DNA from: Diphasiastrum complanatum
Taxonomy: Eukaryota > Streptophyta > Lycopodiopsida > Lycopodiales > Lycopodiaceae
Direction: 5' to 3'
Assembly (NCBI GenBank): GCA_029204225.1
Contig: CM055097.1
Coordinates: 30,347,785 to 30,411,784 of the forward strand
Length of the DNA stretch: 64,000 bases
Shown: piece by piece, positions 1-11,605 of the stretch
How positions within the stretch are numbered: the stretch's first letter is position 1
Layout: each line of letters starts with the position of its first letter
Translations under genes and position numbers: made by a program
Notes under the pieces: generated by a model
What the model saw: only the letters and a program-made list of their open reading frames with translations
What the model was told of the DNA's origin: nothing
The model's database searches: none

Positions 1-34
1 GGTTGCCATACCTTTGTTTTATTGTCACCAACAC

Positions 35-38
<4 letters not shown>

Positions 39-125
<87 letters not shown>
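39..125. repeat. (TC)n microsatellite
   Basis: An uninterrupted TC dinucleotide run of about 87 bases. The Ser-Leu reading frames across it are artefacts of the repeat. Confidence 0.97.
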
Positions 126-1038
<913 letters not shown>

Positions 1039-1161
1039 CCCCTCATCGGCAGCCCGCCATCGGCGGGCACACTTCGGCCACGTACACACACATACATCGA
1101 CCATCGACTTTCCTCCTAAACCATCGTAGAGCTCGTCGTCAATAATAAACACACTTTACTA

Positions 1162-1166
1162 GTATA

Positions 1167-1202
<36 letters not shown>
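1162..1202. repeat. (TA)n microsatellite
   Basis: A TA dinucleotide run with one TG interruption near its start. Confidence 0.95.
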
Positions 1203-1206
<4 letters not shown>

Positions 1207-1452
1207 TTGTTACACTTTTGTATGCAAAAGTGAGGAGACCTATGCATCCTCCTCCCTCACCCATGCATACACTTTTTTTAAACTAGAAACGGTGGGGAGG
1301 AGGAGGTGTATGGGAAAAAGGATGCATGGCCCTCCTCCCCATGCATGCATATTGGCATCTCCCTTGGCCCCACCTCCCCAATTTCAAACGTCTCTCTCGC
1401 TCTCTCCATCACTCACTCTATTTGTTTCTCTCTCACAAAGCTCTCTCCTTCT

Positions 1453-1564
<112 letters not shown>

Positions 1565-1666
1565 GCAACTGTGCAAACACAGTGAAAAAAATAAAAAAAG
1601 AGAAATATAACTTCGTGGCATGTGTTTTGAAAGTCCACATATGAGTATTTGTCAATAAACTTCTAC

Positions 1667-2412
1667 CATGGCATGTGTTTTGTAAGTCCATGAGTAGAAG
1701 CTTTAAATAATAAAATAACTTAAACTTAGAATTGGAACTTAGACTTAAGAAACTTAAGCTTAGAAATATTTGTCTTAAGTTATCTTAAGTTTCAAAGCTA
1801 GAAACTTTTAAAGTTCTAAGTCCTAAGTTAGGAGTTCTAAAATGGCTAGTTTTAAACTAATCCCATAAGTTAGTGGATACTTATGGAAGACCCTTCTTGC
1901 TATAAAAGAAGAGGTATTTGCCATGTATACAACACTTTTGAGATTAAGCTATCTTGCTCTCTATTTTTGAGACTATAATTCTATTTTATTTGTGTTCCCT
2001 TTGCGAAGGTGCATAGCTTGAGGGAAGGTACTCGGGCCTCCTCTTGCCTGCTTCTCATTGGGTTGTATTGTGGCATGTATTTATTTATTGATTATTTAGT
2101 TAGCCGCAATCTATTATTTCTATCTCCCTTTTGGGTGTTAACTTAGGATCTAGCTTAGTGAACTTGCTAGTTGGGAAGCCTTAGCAGGGATTTTTATTGC
2201 TTTATTACCTTGGTAGTTGGGTAAGCCTTAGTCAAGTTAGTTTTATTTTCGTACCAAGCACCAGTTGGGAAAGCTTTGGTGCTCCCGTTCTTGTTTGTTT
2301 TATTTCCATTTGAAAGCTTTGGGAGATTCTAAAAAAGTGGACGATCCTCTCTACACTATACTACACTTGTGAGTAGATCTAGCCATCGCGTAAACTAGAA
2401 ATACTTCCAACA
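1667..2412 (+). mobile_element. 5' LTR of an old Ty3/gypsy element (left edge uncertain)
   Basis: The right edge is supported by a CAACA end directly before a tRNA-like primer site at 2414. A TATA-like box (TATAAAAGAA) lies at 1901-1910. The segment before it, 1720-1850, is dense in inverted AACTTAAG/CTTAAGTT motifs. The left edge is a guess: two imperfect copies of a TGGCATGTGTTTTG motif occur at about 1617 and 1668. The matching 3' LTR is not seen in this window. The element probably owns the internal sequence at 2413-3170 and the reverse transcriptase remnant at 9922-10790. Confidence 0.55.
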
Positions 2413-2413
2413 T

Positions 2414-2425
2414 TGGCGCTGTTGC
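2414..2425 (+). other. Primer-binding site of the old Ty3/gypsy element
   Basis: TGGCGCTGTTGC follows the LTR end. It differs by one base from TGGCGCCGTTGC, the tRNA-Asp-type primer site of Athila-like and related plant Ty3/gypsy elements. The primer assignment comes from family knowledge; no tRNA was compared. Confidence 0.6.
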
Positions 2426-3170
2426 AGCTTTTTAAGATTTTTTCTACCTAGCTTTCTTTTCCTTTCGTGTTTTCGCTTTCATGTTTGTGTGTATGCTTGC
2501 TTGCTTTTTACCTTCACACCATAGCACAAGACTTCTCTCCAGGTCCTCAACGAGCTGCGGAGCAACCTATCAAGCCGGGGAGAAACAACAAAAGTGTCAA
2601 CTTGGGCATTTTCTTTGAAAGAAGTGACCCAAGTGACATTTTTATTTCCCAACCAAACAGGTATATCAAAATTCGTTGGTCTGCTTGCAGCCATAACAGA
2701 CACTGATCTTCCATTCTACCACCTCCACAAATTTTGACCCTGCTTAGATTCTCTAAAAACACCCTGATATACTGTCAAAATCCATTGGTTTTCAACCAAA
2801 TCTTGGTCTTAGAATTCACAGGCTTCACTGAGGCTAGATCTATCAAAGATCAATCCTACAACAGCTCCACAAATTCTATCTCAGAGATTTTGCCTGTTTT
2901 ATATCAGAAAATCACTTTTTTCACTATTTCCCTTGTATATCAGCAAAAACTCAGTATCAAAAATCGCCAGTCATACCATGAAATCGCCCATAGTGAGCAC
3001 GATTTCTTTGTACCCTCTGTGAATTCTATCCCTAAAACGTCAAAAATTAATATTTTGACAGAAAGCATGCGTTGTCAGAATTCGCGAGTACTACAATTGG
3101 CTTCATCTGACTGTCCACGATTTCTAGGCCTGTCCACGAATTCTATTACTGCAAAAAAGTTCAGTTTTTA
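2426..3170 (+). other. Untranslated leader or gag-less internal region of the old Ty3/gypsy element
   Basis: No recognisable gag. The sequence is low in complexity and contains repeated AATTCTATC- and CAAAAAT-like words. It is interrupted at 3171 by the chromovirus insertion and resumes at 9922 after the duplicated TTTTA. Confidence 0.45.
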
Positions 3171-4248
3171 TTTTACAAGTAGAGGTGAGGAAGTCCTCCA
3201 AATCCAAGGTAGAGCCTCCAAATGTCCTCCAAGCAACCAGCAAGCTTTAAGAGGCTCCCCAACTCCAAGCTAGGATGCCTCCACCTGCAAGTAAGGATCT
3301 GCAAGCCTCCAAGGATCTCTCCTCCACCTGTGTCCCTACTCTTTAAAAACAAAGATAGATAACAAGCTGGCCTCAAGTATTCACCACCCAACCATAGCTA
3401 GATCCAAGCTCCAAGCAAGACCTATCTAGCACCCCCTTGCTAACCATAAACAAATCACAAGCATACCACAACACTCCATAACATTCTCAAGATCCAAACC
3501 CTACTTATGTCCCATACCATAAGCAAGATCCAAACCTTAAGCATACTACCACAAGAGAGCACTCTACACACTAGTAGCAACACTAGAGCATAAGCAAAGC
3601 AAACAAGAGAGATCTCCCCCCCCCAATGGGCGCCCTACTACCCTCATATAGATGGCCCATGGACCCCTCCAATGCACTATGAAGTTCCATGCTCATCCAA
3701 TGAGAGAGAGAGAAGCCTAGGGGAGTTAAAGAATCTCCAAGAGCCTCCATAGGCTTATGGAATGTCAAGAGATTCCTTCCATAACCTATGACTCTTTGAA
3801 TGCCTTTCTTGTGGGAGTTGAGAACTCAATGGACACTTTAGAAGGGCGCCCTCCTACTAGGTCCCATTGCCCAAGTTGTGCAAGTATCCTTTGGTCCTAG
3901 ACCAATAAAGTGATATGGTTCAAGGTTGAGGCCCAAGGTTTAGAAAATAGTCATCCAATGACTTTCTAACACCTCTCTAGGTTCCATACCTCCATCCAAG
4001 GCATAGACACCTACCTGCCCTTAACCAATGACACTAGTACCTTAATCTAAGACACCTATCCTTAATATTAAGGGTACCCCTTATCCAAGGGTCACGTGAC
4101 TCCATACCTCCAACTAAGGTATAGTCACTTGCTTGTCCTTATCCAAGGGCACATGCCCTTAATCCTAAGGGTACCTTGCCATTTAGCCCCCAGCACTAAA
4201 TGGACTATTAGGGGTCTGAAGTACTGCTAGTTACATAGGTATGTAACA
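3171..4248 (-). repeat. 3' LTR of the chromovirus
   Basis: Minus-strand copy begins TGTTACATACC and ends CTTGTAAAA. A TATATGAGG-like promoter box lies near 3641-3652 on the minus strand. Its partner is 8839-9916, of exactly equal length. Confidence 0.93.
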
Positions 4249-4260
4249 TTCCTTCCCCCT
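4249..4260 (-). other. Polypurine tract of the chromovirus
   Basis: The minus strand reads AGGGGGAAGGAA immediately before the TG of the 3' LTR, the expected place for plus-strand priming. Confidence 0.85.
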
Positions 4261-4276
4261 AAACTTAAATTTTTTC

Positions 4277-5500
4277 TTATAGGAAAAAATTCTGAGAAAT
4301 CTTCTGGAGATCAGCCTCCTTTTCCCAGGTATCCTCCTCTTCTGATTTGCCCCTCCACCTGACTAAAAATTTCCGAAGCACTCTACTCCGTAGAGTTCTC
4401 TACCGGCTAGTCCACTCACGGACTCATCACGAAGAAGTTCCACTAGATCTTCCACAGGGATCAGGGTCTCCCCAACCCCCAACAAGGCTTTCAACTTACA
4501 AACTTGGAAAATAAGATAAATTCCAACGTTAGCTGGAAGGTCTAGTTTGTATGCGACCTTGTTTATCACTTGGATAACCTTAAAAGGACAGCAATACCTA
4601 GGCGCCAACTTTGCACACTTAATAGTTTTCAAGCCCCTAGAGTGACTAGGGACTCTCAAAAACACCCAGTCGTTGACCATGAATATCTTGTGCTTCCGAG
4701 ATAGATCAGCATAGTGCCTTGCCTTGTCCTGGGCACTTCTTATGCTATCTTTAGCCAACTGTAACATCTCTTGCATATCTGCAAGGAAATCAGCTGCGGC
4801 TTGCACCCGTAGGTTTTTCATGCCAACACTAATTGGTGATCGAGGTTGAAAACCATACATAAGCATGAAAGGGCTGAATCCGATATTATATGCAAATTCC
4901 ACCAATGGAAGGTACTGTTCCCAATCAGACTGCCGACGACCCACATATGCTCGAAGCATATCCTCCATCGTCTGATTGGTCCTTTCCGTTTGACCGTCTG
5001 CTTCTGGATGATCTGTAGAACTCAAACTTAAAGTTGTTTCCAACTTTTCAAATACTGCTTGCCAAAAATTCCCAGTGAATTTTGGGTCATGGTCACTGAC
5101 AATATCGCAAGGCAGCCTGTACAGTCAAAAAAGCTTCTCAACAAACAGTTGAGCTAGTTCTAAAGCTTTAACAGTAGTTTTCGTTGGGATAAATTGAGCA
5201 AATTTCGTAAGTATGTCAACAGTGACCCAAACCGAATCGTGGTCCTTCCCTGTACGTGGAAGCCCAACCACAAAATCCATATATATACCATCCCACTTTC
5301 CAGTAGGAATATCTAAAGGATGTAATAGGCCACTGGCTTTTAGCCTCTCTGCTTTATTTAACCGGCACTTAGTACATCTAAGTACATAGGCCTCTACCTG
5401 ACTTTTCATCTTAGGCCACCAAAATTGCCTTCGAACTAAGTCAAGTGTTCTTTGTATACCCGGATGTCCTGCTCATGGACTATCATGACACTCATGCAAG
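4277..5500 (-). pseudogene. Ty3/gypsy integrase with chromodomain-like tail, broken
   Basis: This stretch would insert element cDNA into the host chromosome. The N-terminal zinc-binding part (about 5500-5360) shows the spaced His residues and a CTKC pair. All three catalytic acids can be found: Asp in MDFVVGLP, Asp in VSDHDPKF and Glu in ADGQTE. Stops interrupt the zinc-binding part (5473-5475) and the core (5125-5127). The long C-terminal frame (5043-4363) ends at a frameshift. In the next frame the tail contains FLVRWRGKSEEEDTWE and ends at a stop at 4277-4279. That motif matches the core of a chromodomain, which in chromoviruses targets insertion through histone marks. The polypurine tract and 3' LTR follow at once. 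Confidence 0.88.
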
Positions 5501-5565
5501 ATTTGGGCCCTTACAGTGTCATTCTCCGGTACACACACCTTTCCTTTACGAAACAAAATCCTGTT

Positions 5566-6153
5566 TCAAATTAGGAAATCCGTTTCAGTCTTTCCCTGAT
5601 TCGAGGAATCTTGTAAACCTGAATCGACCCCCAAAAGTACTTGTTGCCAATACTTTCCAAAAAAAGGATCGGAATTATATAGTTCTTGAAGAGACATAAA
5701 CAGCTCCGGTTCTATAACAGTAAAGCACAACTGATTAATAACCGGTAACCAACTCAAAGCATCCGCTAGAGTATTTTGACTTCCTTTACAATAACGTATA
5801 GAAAAGTCAAAGATTTGCATCAGCTCAGCCCATCTAGCTTGCCTCCCCTTTAAATCTGTAGCATCATAGAAATATCGAAGAGTCTGATGATCCGTCAAAA
5901 CTTCAAATCTGTCTCCATACAAATAATGTCATCAAATTTTCAAGGAATGAATAATTGCAAACAGTTCCTTCTCATAGGTACAATACCTAGACTGAGCAGG
6001 ATTGAGTTTCATGCTTTCATAACCCACAGGATGTCCATCCGGCATCAAAACAACTCCAATAGCATAATCACTGGCATTGGTTCTAACCATAAAAGTCTTA
6101 TTAGGATCGCCAATGATTAGTATTGGTGCCAAAGTGACACTTTTGTTAAGCAA
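5566..6153 (-). pseudogene. Ty3/gypsy RNase H domain, broken
   Basis: RNase H removes RNA template during reverse transcription. In two frames the segment holds the blocks TNASDYAIGVVL, YEKELFAI, LTDHQTLRY and LADALSW, in the usual order. The first block normally reads TDAS; here the catalytic Asp is Asn, so activity would be lost even without the frameshift near 5925. It joins the RT remnant upstream and integrase downstream. Confidence 0.85.
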
Positions 6154-6189
6154 CTCAGAAACAATTATTCATATCCTCCATCCACACCA

Positions 6190-6872
6190 CTAGTGGACTC
6201 TTAGCCCTCCGGCTTAGCTCCCTATAGCCTTTCAAGGCCTGGGTAAGGGAAATGCCAATCGAACAAATTGGGGAATATGCCGACGGAAAAATCCCACAAA
6301 CCCCAAGAAAGACTTGATTTCTCGAACTGTGGTGAGAATAGGCCAATCAATAACCCTCTGGAGACGATCGGCCTCAATCTCCACTCCCCGTTCGAAAATC
6401 TTATGCCCCAAGTAGGACAATTCCTTCGCAAAAAAAAGTCATACATAGACTCTTTGGCAAAGAGCTTTTCCCTTCTTAGGATGTGCCAAACAATCCTAAG
6501 ATGCTCTTTATGTTCCGCCAAAGTCTTACTGAACACTAGGATATCATCTAAGAATACCACTATGAATCTTTCCAAATATGGCCTGATTAAATCGTTCATC
6601 ATCTATTGGAAAGTTGTCGGTGCATTGGTCAAACCAAAAGACAACACCAAAAATTCGTAGTGACCAAAGCGAGTTCAAAACCCGATTTTTGGTATATCTT
6701 TTGCCTTAATGCGTATCTGATGGAAGCCCAATCTTAGATCTATCTTGGTAAAGTACCCAGCACCACCAAGATAGTCTATTAGATCATCCATCTGTGACAC
6801 TGGATATCTATTCTTAACGGTTACCTTGTTCAATTTCTTTACTTTTAATGCACTTAAGGTCATTAGGTCCAA
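6190..6872 (-). pseudogene. Ty3/gypsy reverse transcriptase, N-terminally deleted and frameshifted
   Basis: The central and C-terminal RT blocks are present: YPVSQMDDLIDYL, KIDLRLGFHQI with the first catalytic Asp, and FLDDILVFSKT, the F/YxDD active-site box. The frame breaks near 6672 and again near 6420, where YLGHKIFERGVEIEADRLQ continues in another frame. The N-terminal RT region and protease are absent. The upstream sequence passes directly into the tail of gag, which indicates an internal deletion near 6820-6870. Confidence 0.85.
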
Positions 6873-7806
6873 AGACTAAAGAACTAAGGACAAAATACAT
6901 CCATCTCATTACTTCGAGATAGATTACCTGAGGTAGAAGCTGGCTATTTGATGCAATCTCGTGCAAGGTGACCCTCTTCTTACGAGCTTCAGCTTTATCA
7001 CTGCCACCTTGATAATGTTTAAAGTTTTTCTTGGTTTTCTTAGGATTGTTGGAATTGGGATGTGTTTTACTAACAGCTTCCCTATCCTTTCTTTTAAATT
7101 GAAAACATTTTTTCTGCTCATTAGGCTGTTGACCCCTAGGTGGCTTAGGTGTGTCATCAAAGTATTTTGCAGCCCTAATAGCATCTTCTAGGGTTTTTGG
7201 ATGGTTTCTACAAACATCCACTTGATAATCTTTTGGTAACCCATCAATAAACATTAATATTTGTACCTTAGGCGGAATATCACTAAAGTGGATTCAGGTA
7301 CTCATGAAAATCTTGAATAAACTGTTCCAAACCTTTATTCATGGTTAGATGACTTAACTTTTGGAAGTGTTCATAGTCATCTAAAAGTGGCAGAAAATAA
7401 TCCCTAAAATGCTTGCAAAAATCATCCCAAGTACAAGGTTGATTGCACTTTGCAACTAAGTCATCCCACCAAACTAAGGCTCTTCCTTCAAGGAACATGG
7501 TGACAGTGGATAACTTTTCAGATTCAGGGAATTGGTTCATGGCAAAGTATTTGTTCCAAACATTCAGCCAAGAACTTACCACTTGTAAGTTCCTATCTTT
7601 CTTCTCCCCCTTAAACACTTTTACGGGAGGTGGAACTACATGCTTCTTCTGATTGGCTAACCTACACTCTAAGTCTTGGTTTCTTTGATTAGTTTCAGAA
7701 GCTGCTTATTAGTGGTTTGAATTTGTTGGTATAAAAGTTCAAGAGCTTGTGCCACATTGGATGGGTTTGATAGATCAAATGTTGGGTTTTCATTGGTTTG
7801 ATCCAT
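6814..7806 (-). pseudogene. Ty3/gypsy gag, frameshifted and lacking a zinc knuckle
   Basis: Gag forms the particle that packages element RNA. An ATG at 7806 opens MDQTNENPTFDLSNPS, but that frame stops within about 45 codons. The conserved retrotransposon gag core continues in another frame (7618-7283: SSWLNVWNKYFAMNQF, FLEGRALVWWDDLV). After a further shift a basic C-terminal region follows (7254-6814). No CCHC zinc knuckle is seen; the expected position is occupied by KCFQFKRKDRE, and the frame runs into residual RT sequence. Confidence 0.8.
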
Positions 7807-8825
7807 TGGGGTTGCTTGTGTGTTTTCCTATTATGCAAATACAACAATAAGTGCTCAAATTAGAATGATAGAAATGCTTCAATTGTTACATCCAATGCAA
7901 ATAAAAAGCATTTACTTCTATTCATTCAATCTTTTTGTTTGTAAGCTCAATCCAAGCCTACTATTTGCAAGCTCAATTCAAGCTTAAGAGGAAAACAACA
8001 ACAAGCTACATTTGCCTTAATCAAAAGCAAAAATGAAAAGCAAAACTTTATGTAAACTTCAATTAACTAATCCAAGCTAATCTTTACATAAAGTTCCCAT
8101 TCTCATTCCAATTCCATTTGTCATTTCAAAAGCAACCAAAGTTTTCACATTTCTCACTATTCTAGATTTCCAAAACCAAGAAACTAGTGTCTAGAAATGG
8201 ATAACTAATGAAGCTTTATGAAAATTTCAATTTTCAAATTTACAGGTCTGAAAATCAAAACTTCAAAATGACAAAAAACAGAATTTCAAAACTTGTTTTA
8301 TGCACAAAGTTACACTACCATTCCCTTCCTACATTGCCATCTTCATGAAACTAGGAGATAGAAGGTGTAACTAATAAAGTTTGAATAAAAACTTTACTTT
8401 TTAGATCTGATTTTCAGATTTACAAGTCTGAAAACAGAACTTCAAAATGAAAATCAGAACTTCAAACACTTCATTTATACAAAAAAAACACTAGTTTTGA
8501 TCAAAACACATAGCTAGAATCAATCTTTTTGCCAAAAAAAGTTTGTGTATGTAGAGGGAGACTTCCTCTACCCATCCCACAAATCTTTTTTCAGAACTTA
8601 AAAAAACCCAAAGCCCACTTTGAAACTTCTCTAACATGATAAAAAATCAGCCCTTAATCAATTCTATAAGCATCACTTCTCTCTTCCAAAGAGAACTAGA
8701 TTCATTGGGTACTTCAACTACAAGCTTCCTACAACTAGAAAAGCTTATAATCTTCTCCCAAAATTTTTTGTTGGTGAACTTAATAGAACTTGAAGAAGGT
8801 TAGAAAGGCTATTATCCTTTGTCTA
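7807..8825 (-). other. Untranslated leader of the chromovirus
   Basis: About 1 kb between the primer site and gag with no long frame. It contains two related copies (around 8170-8290 and 8350-8460) of a segment with the words CAAATTTACAGGTCTGAAAA and CAGATTTACAAGTCTGAAAA, so the leader has partly duplicated. Confidence 0.6.
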
Positions 8826-8837
8826 GCTCTGATACCA
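8826..8837 (-). other. Primer-binding site of the chromovirus (tRNA-iMet type)
   Basis: The minus strand reads TGGTATCAGAGC, the standard plant initiator-Met tRNA primer site, one base after the 5' LTR end. Confidence 0.9.
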
Positions 8838-8838
8838 C

Positions 8839-9916
8839 TTTTACAAGTAGAGGTGAGGAAGTCCTCCAAATCCAAGGTAGAGCCTCCAAATGTCATCCAA
8901 GCAACCTGCAAGCTTCAAGATGCTTCCCAACTCCAAGCTAGGATGCCTCCACTTGCAAGTAAGGATCTGCAAGCCTCCAAGGATCTCTCCTCCACCTGTG
9001 TCCCTACTCTTTAAAAACAAAGATAGATAACAAGCTGGCCTCAAGTATTCACCACCCAACCATAGCTAGATCCAAGCTCCAAGCAAGACCTATCTAGCAC
9101 CCCCTTGCAAACCATAAACAAATCACAAGCATACCACAACACTCCATAGCATTCTCAAGATCCAAACCCTACTTGTGTCCCATACCATAAGCAAGATCCA
9201 AACCTTAAGCATACCACCACAAGAAAGCACTCTACACACTAGTAGCAACACTAGAGCATAAGCAAAGCAAACAAGAGAGATCTCTCCCCCCCAATGGGTG
9301 CCCTACTACCCTCATATAGATGGCCCATGGACCCCTCCAATGCACTATGAAGTTCCATGCTCATCCAATGAGAGAGAGAGAAGCCTAGGGGAGCTAAAGA
9401 ATCTCCAAGAGCCTCCATAGGCTTATGGAATGTCAAGAGATTCCTTCCATAGCCTATGACTCTTTGAATGCCTTTCTTGTGGGAGTTGGGAACTCAATGG
9501 ACACTTTAGAAGGGCGCCCTCCAACTAGGTCCCATTGCCCAAGTTGTGCAAGTATACTTTGGTCCTAGACCAATAAAGTGATATGGTTCAAGGTTGAGGC
9601 CCAAAGTTTAGAAAGCAGTCATCCAATGACTTTCTAACACCTCTCTAGATTCCATACCTCCATCCAAGGCATAGACACCTACCTGCCCTTAACCAAGGAC
9701 ACTAGTACCTTAATCTAAGGCACCTAGCTTTAATAATAAGGGTACCCCTTATCCAAGGGTCACGTGACTCCATACCTCCAACTAAGGTATAGTCACTTGC
9801 CTGTCCTTATCCAAGGGCACATACCCTTAATCCTAAGGGTACCTTGCCATTTAGCCCCCAACACTAAATGGACTATTAGGGGTCTGAAGTACTACTAGTT
9901 ACATAGGTATGTAACA
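8839..9916 (-). repeat. 5' LTR of the chromovirus
   Basis: Direct repeat of 3171-4248, the same 1078 bp with roughly 30 visible substitutions. The TTTTA target duplication follows at 9917-9921. Confidence 0.93.
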
Positions 9917-9921
9917 TTTTA

Positions 9922-10790
9922 TCTAAAATCTTCCATTCTGTAAAAAAATTGTCCTTTTTGACTTTTTGGCCAAGTACAATACTGCCCTAATCATCACCAG
10001 GAGAACTTGAAAAGATTGTTCAAATTAGAGCGCAACTTACTCCCGAACAAATTCAAGCATTAAGAAAGTTATTGATCAAGGATCAAGATTGTTTTGCTTG
10101 AACATACAAGGATCTAAAAGAAATACCTACATCGGTTATTGAGTATACGATTTCTCTATACTTGATGCAGTTTCAAAGGTCACAAAATTTTATCGTTGTA
10201 ATCCAAATGTTACTGAACTTTTAAAGAAAGAGCTATAGAGATTACTTGAAGTTGATTTTATTTACGAAATCGAACATATCAAATGGGTTTTGCCAATTGT
10301 CATTGTTTCTAAGAAGAGAAGAAATTTGTGAACTTGTGTGAATCTCAAAGCTTTGAACAAAGTGACACAAAAGGATCACTTTTCGTTACCCTTTACTTAA
10401 AGCATAATGGACCGTCTTGCTGGAACGGAAGCCTATAGTTTTTTGGATGGATTTAGTGGTTACAACTAAGTCAAAATCGCTGCAAATCGTCAAAAAATAG
10501 CTTTTGCAATAGAATGGGGAACTTATGCTTATAAAGTTCTGTCGTTTGGACTTTTAATGCACCTAGTTCATTTCAAAGAGTCATGATGTTAGCCTTCAAA
10601 GAATATTTGCAAAAATTCCTTGAAATCTACTTGGATGATCTCGGAGTCCAAAGTGCTGATACAGACACTTGGATTATTTGAAAAAAGTGTTTGAATGTTG
10701 TCGCAATTACCAAATCGCCTTAAATCCAGAAAGTGTCAAATTTGGGTACTCATGGAGTTGTCCTTGGCACTTCAGAGATTTTCCAGATAT
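9922..10790 (+). pseudogene. Reverse transcriptase remnant of the old Ty3/gypsy element
   Basis: Broken frames keep the order of Ty3/gypsy RT: LTPEQIQALRKLLIKDQDCFA, then YEIEH.KWVLPIVIVSKK, NLKALNKVTQKDHFSLPF, DRLAGTEAYSFLDGFSGYN, WGTYAYKVLSFGL, LEIYLDDLGV and LKKVFECCRNYQIALNPE. There are at least five in-frame stops and several shifts. It closely resembles the RT at 52099-52911 on the other strand, so both belong to one family. It is the right-hand half of the element whose LTR and leader lie at 1667-3170, and it ends where the copia remnant begins. Confidence 0.85.
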
Positions 10791-10866
10791 GTTATTTACT
10801 CATGAGAAATAGAGTTCGTTTGTAGCTGAGTTGCAAGATTCTCAGTGAGTTATGTGAGTAGCATAT

Positions 10867-11605
10867 GTGGATTATGGATATCTGCCAGTCTATAGCCTAT
10901 GTTTATGTATAGGACTAGCACTTCATTGTGCGAAGACAAATGTAAGTAATGATCTTTTGGGAGAAGTATCATCTTGTACTAGTGCTAAAGAGGATTGGGA
11001 TTCTTTAAAATTAATCTATGGATCAAGCTGCACACTTCTAGAGTCCTCATGTTTAGAAACCAAATCTTGCAAAAGAATGAGAAGAAGTGAGGAGAGTGCA
11101 CAAGATTATGTGCTTAGAATCAAGTCTCTAAATAGAGAGTTGGCTTCCATTGGAGAGAAGAGTCATGATGGAGAGCTTGTTTAAATATTCCTTAATGGTC
11201 TAGGGTATGATTTCACAAATTTGGTCCAAAGTTTTGCAATCCAAGGCACTTTGTCAACTATAGAAAATCTTCATAGTGTATTAGTGGCTGACGATTGTAG
11301 GATGCTTCACACTAAAGCAAGATTGAACTCGTTGTCTTTGTAGGATGGTGATGAGAAAGCCAATGTCTCATTCAAGAGCAAATAGAAGACTAATGGAAAG
11401 AAGAAACATCCAAAGGAGGCCAAAAAAGAGGATGAAGCATCAAGCTCAAAGGGCAAGATCAAAGACATGTCAAAGTTCAAATGCTTTTTCTGTGGCAAGA
11501 AAGGACATTTTGCATCAGAATGTCTCAAGAAGAAGAAGGCACAAGAGAACAAACAAAGCAACATTGCACATCAAGAGGAGGAGGATGAAGAAGAATCATC
11601 CTTGA
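10867..11605 (+). pseudogene. copia gag with zinc knuckle, broken
   Basis: The start is lost; homology begins near 10920 with AKTNVSNDLLGEVSS and SAKEDWDSLKLIYGS, typical of the copia gag (UBN2-type) core. A stop follows GELV at about 11182. The same frame resumes with FLNGLGYDF, breaks again near 11341, and reaches the zinc knuckle CFFCGKKGHFASEC (CX2CX4HX4C) at about 11480-11525. This last part is continuous with the protease-integrase frame, as in a single copia polyprotein. Confidence 0.85.

Larger units (their letters stand above)
3171..9916 (-). mobile_element. Complete-ended, coding-defective Ty3/gypsy chromovirus-type retrotransposon
   Basis: The ends are defined by two 1078-bp direct repeats, 3171-4248 and 8839-9916. 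They are flanked by the 5-bp target duplication TTTTA at 3166-3170 and 9917-9921. On the minus strand the order is 5' LTR, tRNA-iMet-type primer site, leader, gag, reverse transcriptase, RNase H, integrase, C-terminal chromodomain-like tail, polypurine tract, 3' LTR. RT before integrase is diagnostic of Ty3/gypsy, and the chromodomain-like tail points to a chromovirus. Protease and the N-terminal part of RT are missing, and several stops and frameshifts break pol, so it could not move by itself. A hand comparison of the LTRs finds about 30 differences (near 3%), so it is much younger than its host element. It lies inside an older Ty3/gypsy element. Confidence 0.93.
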
